The notes under the pieces were generated by a model. The model saw nothing but the letters and a program-made list of their open reading frames with translations. It searched no databases and had not been told where the DNA came from. Below, piece after piece: positions 1-4,887 of a stretch of DNA of 5,288 nt. The stretch is from an uncultured Bacilli bacterium (lineage in GTDB: Bacteria > Bacillota_I > Bacilli_A > RF39 > UBA660): NCBI GenBank assembly GCA_947630935.1, contig CANRJL010000079.1, forward strand, positions 1 to 5,288. The letters are read 5' to 3'. Numbering within the stretch: the first letter of the stretch is position 1; every line of letters begins with the position of its first letter. A program made the translations under genes and the position numbers.

Positions 1-789
1 TCAACATGTGGCAAAGGAGGAACAAATGCCGCAACATGTATTAAAAATGAAGCAAGTAAAGATACCACCAATTTAGCAAATGATAATACAAGTGATAAAA
101 ATATTCGCTATATTGGAGCAAGTCCCAATAATTATGTGCGTTTTAATAATGAACTATGGCGAATAATAGGGGTCATGAACAATATTAAAACAAGTACTAG
201 TGGTACTGGAGAAAGTCGGTTAAAAATTATAAAAGGCGAAAGTATTGAAAATTTTGTTTGGGATAGTGGTAATAGTAATGATTGGTCTACTGCAACATTA
301 AGAGAAGTGTTACATCATGGAAATGAAGCTAAATCAAATTTGATAGATAATGCTGTGTGGAGTTTAGGTGAGGTAAGTGATTTTAATAATACAACTAGTT
401 ATTTTTATACAGCTGAACGAGGAACACTTCATTATGGAGATAACGTAACTACATGGACAGGTAAAGTTGCCTTGCTATATCCAAGTGATTATGGTTTTGC
501 AGTTGGTGGAACTATAAGAGGCACTTGTTTGAATCTAAATTTGGTTAATTATAATACAGATAAATGTGAAGATAGTAATTGGCTATTTGAAAGTTTAAAT
601 GGTCAATGGACATTGACTTCTAATTCTTCTTATGGATATAGTGTTTTTACTTTGGCTAATGATGGGAATGTTTATAATTCTTATACTGCTAATTCTATTT
701 TGATTAAACCAGTTGTTTACCTAAAGTCTTCGGTCAAAATAACAGGTGGGAATGGTTCAAAGGAAAGTCCTTATTCGTTGCTTTTGTAG
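1..789 (+). CDS. Secreted/surface protein of unknown function, C-terminal part (5' end outside window)
   Basis: The reading frame is open from the first base to TAG at 787-789, giving 262 residues with no start visible. A GTG at 136 is in frame but lies inside the conserved block, so it is not the real start. The sequence is rich in Asn, Ser, Thr, Gly and aromatics with few charges and no membrane segment, as in extracytoplasmic domains. Recognisable blocks are IRYIGASPNNYVRFNNELWRI (35-55), a W-rich middle, LLYPSDYGFA (158-167), GQWTL (201-205), and an end reading KPVVYLKS then KITGGNGSKESPYSL. From memory, this pattern marks a family common in gut Firmicutes, often with a prepilin-like N-terminal helix, and it loosely resembles DUF6273/FISUMP-type domains. 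That link is recall, not a search. Cysteines fall at 3, 13, 176 and 189, spaced as two possible pairs. Function is unknown. It is separated from the next gene by 121 bases, and I see no clear terminator. Confidence 0.85.
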   Translation, partial: STCGKGGTNAATCIKNEASKDTTNLANDNTSDKNIRYIGASPNNYVRFNNELWRIIGVMNNIKTSTSGTGESRLKIIKGESIENFVWDSGNSNDWSTATLREVLHHGNEAKSNLIDNAVWSLGEVSDFNNTTSYFYTAERGTLHYGDNVTTWTGKVALLYPSDYGFAVGGTIRGTCLNLNLVNYNTDKCEDSNWLFESLNGQWTLTSNSSYGYSVFTLANDGNVYNSYTANSILIKPVVYLKSSVKITGGNGSKESPYSLLL

Positions 790-797
790 TTTATTAG

Positions 798-826
798 TTG
801 CTTTTTTTATTTTCTTTCGTTATAAT
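798..826 (+). promoter_or_regulatory. Candidate sigma-A promoter for the YitT-family gene
   Basis: A perfect -10 TATAAT (821-826) lies 17 bases downstream of a weak -35, TTGCTT (798-803, 3 of 6 matches). It would start transcription near 833 and give a leader of about 78 bases. A second weaker possibility is TTGAAC (852-857) with TAAAGT (875-880), also 17 bases apart. In DNA this AT-rich, TATAAT occurs by chance, so confidence is modest. Confidence 0.4.
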
Positions 827-839
827 TTTTTTAGAATAA

Positions 840-908
840 ATGAGGTTAGTTTTGAACTTTCTTATGCTTTTTAGTAAAGTTTTAATTAAACGAAGGGAAA
901 TGGGATAA
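840..908 (+). other. Possible 22-codon leader ORF upstream of the YitT-family gene
   Basis: An ATG at 840 opens a 22-codon frame ending in TAA at 906-908, two bases before the ATG of the next gene. The peptide begins MRLVLNFLML and ends KRREMG: a hydrophobic stretch followed by a basic tail. No Shine-Dalgarno is visible before the ATG at 840 or the internal ATG at 864. The downstream gene's own AAGGGA (893-898) lies inside this frame. It may be chance in AT-rich DNA. If translated, it would be a leader peptide coupled to the membrane protein. Confidence 0.2.
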
Positions 909-910
909 AT

Positions 911-1783
911 ATGGATTTTCAGAAGTTAAAAAAGCAAATTTTGGAAAAAAATTTTTATAAACGTTTGTGGGTTATTTTAGTTGCAACCTATTTGTTGGCA
1001 TTAAATTATAATTTATTTTTATTACCTAATAATTTAGTAGTAGGTGGGACTTCAGGACTTGCTATTATTTTTCAAGATTTGTTTTCTTGGAATCCTTATG
1101 TTTTTTTGTATGCTTCAAGTTTTTTATTAATTGGTTTATGTTTTGCTTTTTTAGGTTTTGAAGAGACAAAAACTACTATTATAGGTAGTTTGTTTTATCC
1201 TTTGATGGTTTCTTTGACAGCGCCAGTTGCTGATTTTTTAAGACCTTTTGTTGTGTTTGACAATATTTTGATTACTGTTATTGTGACGGCTGTTATTTAT
1301 GGTGTTGCGAATGGTTTAATATATAAAGTTGGTTTTAATACTGGTGGTTCGGATATTTTGATGAAGATTATTAATAAATTTTTTCATATTTCTGAGGGCA
1401 AAAGTTTACTTATTATGAATGGCATTATTATTTTATTGGGTGGCTATTCTTTTGGAATAAATCAAGTTGTTTATGCAATTATTATTTTAATTTTGTATAC
1501 GAAGATTGTGGATAGTATTTTAATTGGTATTTCTGATTCTAAGTTGTTTTTAATTTATACGGAAAAATATAAAGAAGTGCAAAAGTATATTCTTCATAAA
1601 ATGAAAATGGGTGTTACTATTTTGGAAGCAGAGGGTGGTTATTCTAAGAAAAAAGGTCATATGTTATTTTGCGTTGTGCCGACTAGAGATTATTATTTGT
1701 TTAAAGAAACTGTTCTTTTAATTGATTCAAATGCTTTTTTTGTCATTCATGATTGTTATGAAGTTCATGGTGGCAAAAGATAA
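911..1783 (+). CDS. YitT family membrane protein (DUF161/DUF2179)
   Basis: This 290-residue protein has the usual length and plan of the YitT family. A short basic N-terminus (KLKKQILEKNFYKR) is followed by about six hydrophobic segments between residues 19 and 205, then a cytoplasmic DUF2179 domain (about 207-285). The membrane part shows the family's two related glycine motifs, VVGGTSGLAIIF (43-54) and GFNTGGSDIL (141-150). The C-terminal domain has GVTILEAEGGYSKKKGHMLFCVV (234-256), the typical GVT...GGY segment. The biochemical role of this family is not established; transport or a regulated membrane function is assumed. The ATG at 911 puts the first helix at the expected place, and AAGGGA at 893-898 could be its ribosome site, though the 12-base gap is long. 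In B. subtilis the family member yvjA lies close to ftsE, so the position here may be conserved synteny. It is separated from ftsE by its own gap and promoter, so it is probably a separate transcript. Confidence 0.92.
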   Translation: MDFQKLKKQILEKNFYKRLWVILVATYLLALNYNLFLLPNNLVVGGTSGLAIIFQDLFSWNPYVFLYASSFLLIGLCFAFLGFEETKTTIIGSLFYPLMVSLTAPVADFLRPFVVFDNILITVIVTAVIYGVANGLIYKVGFNTGGSDILMKIINKFFHISEGKSLLIMNGIIILLGGYSFGINQVVYAIIILILYTKIVDSILIGISDSKLFLIYTEKYKEVQKYILHKMKMGVTILEAEGGYSKKKGHMLFCVVPTRDYYLFKETVLLIDSNAFFVIHDCYEVHGGKR

Positions 1784-1824
1784 TTTTTTTTAACATAGAT
1801 TTTTTTATTTTTAATTTAGTGATA

Positions 1825-1854
1825 TTGATAATAGAGACTTCCATATGTTATAAT
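1825..1854 (+). promoter_or_regulatory. Extended -10 promoter of the ftsE-ftsX-M23 operon
   Basis: The -35 TTGATA (1825-1830, 5 of 6) and a perfect -10 TATAAT (1849-1854) are 18 bases apart. The -10 is preceded by TG at 1846-1847, forming an extended -10 (TGtTATAAT). Transcription would begin near 1861, leaving a leader of about 20 bases that is almost entirely the ribosome site. A second TATAAT at 1860-1865 repeats the heptamer TTATAAT 11 bases later but has no matching -35. This is the best promoter in the window by sequence. Confidence 0.75.
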
Positions 1855-1867
1855 TGTTTTATAATCT

Positions 1868-1874
1868 GAGGTGG
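1868..1874 (+). promoter_or_regulatory. Shine-Dalgarno fixing the TTG start of ftsE
   Basis: GAGGTGG (1868-1874) is a strong ribosome site lying five bases before TTG at 1880. The longest reading frame would begin with GTG at 1871, but that GTG is part of the Shine-Dalgarno itself and would have no ribosome site upstream. The TTG start also gives the expected FtsE N-terminus (MKLIKVEHAYKMYKNG). Confidence 0.8.
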
Positions 1875-1879
1875 TTAAG

Positions 1880-2593
1880 TTGAAATTAATAAAAGTAGAA
1901 CATGCTTATAAAATGTATAAAAATGGAACAACTGCTCTTGCTGATGTATCTGTCAGTATAGATAAAGGAGAATTTGTTTTTGTTATTGGGTCGACCGGAA
2001 GTGGTAAATCAACATTTATAAAAATGTTATATCGAGAAGAAAAGCCAAGTAAAGGAAAAGTAATTGTTGGTGGGATTGATGTTGGTAAGTTGCGAAATTC
2101 TAAAGTGTATAAGTTACGTAGAAAAATTGGGGTTGTTTTTCAAGATTTTAAATTGCTTCCAAAATTGACTGTTTATGAAAATGTGGCATTTGCTTTAGAA
2201 AATTTAGGATTACCAAATCGGGAGATTAGACCTAAAGTTATTAAAGCAGTTGAAGCTGTTGGCTTAAAGGATAAATTGCGTAATTTACCTAGTGAATTGT
2301 CTGGGGGAGAACAGCAACGGGTTGCGATAGCTAGGGCAATTGTAAATGACCCAAAGTTATTGATATGTGATGAACCAACTGGTAATTTAGACCCTGATAC
2401 AAGTAAAGGAATTATGAAGATTATTGAAAAAATTAATAAAGAATTAGATACAACTATTATTATGGCAACTCATGATAAAGAATTGGTTAATAAAATGAAA
2501 AAGAGGGTTATTGTCATTGAAAATAGTGTTATTGTAAGTGATAATTTGAAAGGAAGTTATAAAGTTCATGAAAGCATTAAGAATTCTAAATAG
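1880..2593 (+). CDS. ftsE: Cell division ATP-binding protein FtsE
   Basis: FtsE is the cytoplasmic ATPase of the FtsEX complex. It is an ABC-type unit that uses ATP cycles to change the shape of FtsX and so switch on cell-wall hydrolases outside the cell. From the TTG start the protein is 237 residues, slightly longer than the usual 220-230. All ABC motifs are intact: Walker A GSTGSGKST (37-45), Q-loop Q88 in VFQDF, the FtsE-like segment LLPKLTVYENVAFAL (92-106), signature LSGGEQQR (140-147), Walker B LLICDEP (160-166) and the switch histidine H198 in MATHD. The extra length is a C-terminal tail (about 215-237) whose coding DNA overlaps the start of ftsX by 26 bases. It is first in a three-gene operon with ftsX and an M23 hydrolase gene, driven by the extended -10 promoter just upstream. 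The alternative of a LolD/MacB-type ABC ATPase is unlikely, given the ftsX partner directly downstream. Confidence 0.97.
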   Translation: MKLIKVEHAYKMYKNGTTALADVSVSIDKGEFVFVIGSTGSGKSTFIKMLYREEKPSKGKVIVGGIDVGKLRNSKVYKLRRKIGVVFQDFKLLPKLTVYENVAFALENLGLPNREIRPKVIKAVEAVGLKDKLRNLPSELSGGEQQRVAIARAIVNDPKLLICDEPTGNLDPDTSKGIMKIIEKINKELDTTIIMATHDKELVNKMKKRVIVIENSVIVSDNLKGSYKVHESIKNSK

Positions 2594-3461
2594 GGGAATT
2601 AGAGATTCCTTTAAAAGCATCTTTCGTAATTTTTCTTTATCTTTAGCTAGTATTGCTTGTACGACTGTCACTTTAATATTGGTTGCTATTTCTTTAGTGC
2701 TTACTTATAATGTGAATAATATAACTACTAATTTAGAAAAAGAGTTAACGATTGTTGTTTATTTAAAAAAGGATGCAACTGAAGAGAACCGAATTAAATT
2801 AGAAAATGATTTACGAACAATGGAAAATGTTGATAAAAGTGTTTTTAAAAGCAAAGATGAATGGTTAGCAGAGATGAAAAATGAAAATGAAACATTAAAA
2901 AGTACATTAGATTATTTAGATAGTAATCCTTTATTAGATTCTGTTATTGTAACTGTTAAAAACGTAAATGGTTTAAGTGCAACTGCGGAAGCACTTCGCA
3001 AATATGATTTTGTTTCAAGTGCTGAATATGGTGAGGGCATGGTGGAAAATATTGTTGGCATTTTTGATGCAATAAGTAAAGGAACTATTGTTATTGTCTT
3101 GGCGTTAGTTTTAGTTACTGCTTTTTTGATTAGTAATACTATTAAGCTTACTATTTCATCACGTAAAACTGAAATTGAAATTATGCGTTTAGTAGGGGCT
3201 AGTAATTTAGCTATTAAATTGCCATTTATTTTTGAAGGTTTTATTCTAGGAATATTTGGGAGCATAGTGCCAATTATCTTAAGTATATATGGTTATGTAT
3301 ATTTATATAATGAAACAGGTGGTTATGTATTTACTAAAATATTAACTTTGTCTAGTCCTTTCCCATTTGTTTTCGTTGTTTCTGGTTTCTTATTAATAGT
3401 AGGTTCGTTAGTAGGAATGTTCGGTTCTTGGCGAGCTGTTAGAAAGTATTTGAAAATATGA
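2568..3461 (+). CDS. ftsX: Cell division protein FtsX (ABC-type transmembrane transducer)
   Basis: FtsX is the membrane half of FtsEX. It does not transport; it relays FtsE ATP hydrolysis to a hydrolase or activator outside the cell. The 297 residues match the Gram-positive family length. Topology is typical: a basic cytoplasmic N-terminus (IRDSFKSIFRN), helix 1 at about 24-47, a large extracellular loop at about 48-170, then helices at about 173-193, 217-245 and 264-287. The cytoplasmic segment SSRKTEIEIMRLVGASN (197-213), followed by LPFIFEG, is the family hallmark that couples to FtsE. The protein ends GSWRAVRKYLKI, also typical. The ATG at 2568 lies inside the end of ftsE, with AAAGGAAG at 2549-2556 as ribosome site, which suggests translational coupling. 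The stop TGA overlaps the ATG of the next gene (ATGA at 3458-3461). If TGA were read through, TAG follows after two codons, so the C-terminus is secure. The extracellular loop should bind the coiled coil of the next gene's product. Confidence 0.97.
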   Translation: MKALRILNRGIRDSFKSIFRNFSLSLASIACTTVTLILVAISLVLTYNVNNITTNLEKELTIVVYLKKDATEENRIKLENDLRTMENVDKSVFKSKDEWLAEMKNENETLKSTLDYLDSNPLLDSVIVTVKNVNGLSATAEALRKYDFVSSAEYGEGMVENIVGIFDAISKGTIVIVLALVLVTAFLISNTIKLTISSRKTEIEIMRLVGASNLAIKLPFIFEGFILGIFGSIVPIILSIYGYVYLYNETGGYVFTKILTLSSPFPFVFVVSGFLLIVGSLVGMFGSWRAVRKYLKI

Positions 3462-4678
3462 AGAAGATAGGTTTAGGAGTTCTTATTGTTTTGTATTTTG
3501 TTTTTATAACACCAGTATATGCATCAAGTGAAAAGCAAACATTAGGAGAATTAAAAAAAGAATATCAAAATAAATTAGAAGAACAGAAAGAAAATAATAA
3601 TAAAACGGAAGAAGCTAAAAGAGAAATTGCTTTGAAAGAAGCTGCTATTAAAGAAGCAGAAGCTCAAATACATGAAGCAGAAAAAGAAATGCAAGAAGCT
3701 CAAGAGGCTATTTTGGCATCAAATCAAAAAATTTTAGATTTAAAGAAAGAAATGGAACAAGTTATGAAATATTTTCAACAAGTTCAAGGGGGAAATGCAT
3801 ATGTTGAATATGTTTCGGGTGCTTCAACAATTACTGATATGTTAATGCGAGTAGCTACTGTTTCACAAATTTCAGATTCTATAAATAATTCTGTTAATGA
3901 GTTAAATGCTGAAATAAAAAGAAATGAACAATTAAAAAAAGAATTAGAAGAAAAAAAGCAACGTTTAGAAGCTCAGACGGTTGAATATAAGAAAGTAATA
4001 GAAGCTAGATATGGTGATATTGCAAATTATGATAAGTATGCTTTAGATATTGATACTCAGGTAAAATCTTTGAAAGAGAAGTTAGAAAAAGCTGAAAAGA
4101 ATTGTAAAGAATATGCTCCTGATTTAGGTGATTCGGCAATAATAAGTAGTGATTGTATTAAAAAGATTGTTGATAGCAATGGGAATGTGGTTACTATTGA
4201 TAATGGGGAATGGTTAAAGCCTTTGAATTATGGGGTAATTACAAGTATGATTGGGGCTCGTTGGGGAAGTTATCATAATGCTTTAGATATTGGGGGAAAT
4301 GCTGAAGGAACACCAGTTTATGCAGCTGCAGCAGGAGTTGTATCGGGAAAAATTTATCGTAGTAGTTGTGGTGGTAATATGTTGTTTATTGATGTTACAG
4401 TAAATGGTGTGGCATATACTACTTATTATTATCATTTAATTAGATTTAATGTAGAATTGGGTGATGTTGTAACTCAAGATAGTATTATTGGTTATGTTGG
4501 TGGTGGCTCGACTGCTAGTTATGATTCATGTACTTTTGGAGCACATCTACATTTTGGAGTTGCAAAAGGTTTTTATAATGGTTATTCTATTCCAAGAAGT
4601 AATGTTATAACCCCACCAGGATTTCCAAATTATGAAGGATGGCGTTTTACAGCTCGTAATATGTATTATGTAGGTTAA
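3458..4678 (+). CDS. Secreted PcsB/CwlO-like coiled-coil protein with M23 peptidoglycan endopeptidase domain
   Basis: This is the likely FtsEX-controlled wall hydrolase that cuts peptide cross-links during cell separation or elongation. Residues 1-22 form a signal peptide (MKK, hydrophobic core, VYA|SS cleavage). Residues about 27-107 and 141-216 are long charged heptad helices. Between them lies YVEYVSGASTITDMLMRV (115-132), which resembles the tip segment of PcsB/CwlO/SagA coiled coils (Y..LL.S...SD...R). The M23 (LytM/lysostaphin) domain spans about 252-385. By LytM comparison, H273 and D277 (HNALD) and H365 bind zinc, while H326 (YYYHL) and H363 (GAHLH) are catalytic. All are present, so it should be active, unlike E. 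coli EnvC. Cysteines occur at 216, 233, 304 and 358, suggesting two disulfides. Automatic annotation may call it a murein hydrolase activator EnvC. Its ATG overlaps the ftsX stop and has only a weak ribosome site, so translation probably depends on ftsX. The exact cleaved bond cannot be told from sequence. Confidence 0.93.
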   Translation: MKKIGLGVLIVLYFVFITPVYASSEKQTLGELKKEYQNKLEEQKENNNKTEEAKREIALKEAAIKEAEAQIHEAEKEMQEAQEAILASNQKILDLKKEMEQVMKYFQQVQGGNAYVEYVSGASTITDMLMRVATVSQISDSINNSVNELNAEIKRNEQLKKELEEKKQRLEAQTVEYKKVIEARYGDIANYDKYALDIDTQVKSLKEKLEKAEKNCKEYAPDLGDSAIISSDCIKKIVDSNGNVVTIDNGEWLKPLNYGVITSMIGARWGSYHNALDIGGNAEGTPVYAAAAGVVSGKIYRSSCGGNMLFIDVTVNGVAYTTYYYHLIRFNVELGDVVTQDSIIGYVGGGSTASYDSCTFGAHLHFGVAKGFYNGYSIPRSNVITPPGFPNYEGWRFTARNMYYVG

Positions 4679-4689
4679 ATAAGAATAAT

Positions 4690-4717
4690 AAGAATCATAA
4701 ATAAAGTGATTCTTTTT
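4690..4717 (+). terminator. Probable intrinsic terminator of the ftsEX operon
   Basis: AAGAATCA (4690-4697) and TGATTCTT (4707-4714) form a perfect eight-pair stem with a nine-base loop, and the T run 4713-4717 closes it. The stem contains only two G-C pairs, so it is weak by usual standards, but it sits 11 bases after the M23 gene stop and before the rpsL promoter, where a terminator is expected. Confidence 0.55.
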
Positions 4718-4763
4718 AAGTGAAATAATAGAGAATAAAAAAAATATAATAGCAATATTTTTA

Positions 4764-4793
4764 TTGACAAATCATAAGGTATAATGATACTAT
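4764..4793 (+). promoter_or_regulatory. Promoter of rpsL
   Basis: A perfect -35 TTGACA (4764-4769) is followed 18 bases later by TACTAT (4788-4793, 4 of 6), giving a start near 4800. A perfect TATAAT also lies at 4780-4785, but only 10 bases after TTGACA, which is too close for sigma-A to use both. It could serve a -35-poor overlapping promoter starting near 4792. Position between the operon terminator and a ribosomal protein gene supports a real, strong promoter here; which -10 is used is unsettled. Confidence 0.65.
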
Positions 4794-4795
4794 AT

Positions 4796-4818
4796 GTTTG
4801 GTTTTTAAGTTTGGTTTT
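4796..4818 (+). repeat. Direct repeat GTTTGGTTTT at the start of the rpsL leader
   Basis: GTTTGGTTTT occurs at 4796-4805 and again at 4809-4818, offset by 13 bases. The second copy contributes the left arm of the hairpin at 4813-4832. The first copy straddles the predicted transcription start and could offer an alternative partner, through GGTTTT at 4800-4805, for AAAACC at 4827-4832. Confidence 0.5.
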
Positions 4819-4832
4819 ACTTTGGTAAAACC
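4813..4832 (+). promoter_or_regulatory. Stem-loop in the rpsL 5' leader
   Basis: GGTTTTAC (4813-4820) and GTAAAACC (4825-4832) form a perfect eight-pair stem with loop TTTG. The stem is followed by TTATTT, which is T-rich but interrupted, so this could be a weak attenuator, a 5' stabilising hairpin, or a binding site for a ribosomal protein in autogenous control. The sequence shows only the pairing; the role is inference. Confidence 0.5.
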
Positions 4833-4848
4833 TTATTTAAAGGAAAAG

Positions 4849-4872
4849 ATGATACACCAGGAAGTGTGTTAA
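4849..4872 (+). other. Seven-codon leader ORF with its own Shine-Dalgarno, overlapping a hairpin, upstream of rpsL
   Basis: AAAGGA (4839-4844) stands four bases before ATG at 4849, which opens the frame MIHQEVC and stops at TAA 4870-4872. The same bases can fold: 4852-4857 pairs with 4864-4869 (six pairs, one G-T) around loop CAGGAA. The stop lies four bases before the rpsL ribosome site at 4876-4882. A ribosome on this ORF would open the hairpin and deliver ribosomes to the rpsL site. It may be chance in AT-rich DNA, but the well-placed Shine-Dalgarno is better than most chance ORFs have. Confidence 0.35.
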
Positions 4873-4887
4873 TAGAAAGGAGAAACT

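Noticed and set aside
136..789. GTG at 136 as a true start for a 217-residue protein
   Set aside because: The frame is open back to base 1 and the conserved block IRYIGASPNNYV lies directly upstream and in frame, so the gene starts before the window. No Shine-Dalgarno precedes the GTG.
758..815. Terminator for the surface-protein gene around CAAAGG...CTTTTG and the T run at 802-808
   Set aside because: The arms are short, imperfect and lie within the coding region; GTTGCTTTT near the stop is a direct repeat, not an inverted one.
1776..1807. T-rich stretch after the YitT-family stop as an intrinsic terminator
   Set aside because: There are two T runs, but no stem with G-C pairs precedes them; AAAA/TTTT pairing alone is expected in DNA this AT-rich.
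2444..2671. Minus-strand open frame of 75 codons across the ftsE/ftsX junction
   Set aside because: It is antisense to two well-recognised genes, its product is a low-complexity N/I/F-rich string with no recognisable motif, and it has no supporting gene context.
2912..3265. Minus-strand open frame of 117 codons inside ftsX
   Set aside because: It lies wholly antisense to ftsX, and its apparent hydrophobic pattern mirrors the membrane helix codons of that gene. There is no family resemblance.
3459..3470. TGA at the end of ftsX read as tryptophan (code 4)
   Set aside because: Read-through would add only three residues before TAG, FtsX already ends at its usual C-terminus, and conserved tryptophans across the window use TGG.
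4794..4808. Four-codon ORF (MFGF) at the start of the rpsL leader
   Set aside because: It has no Shine-Dalgarno and its ATG lies at or upstream of the predicted transcript start.
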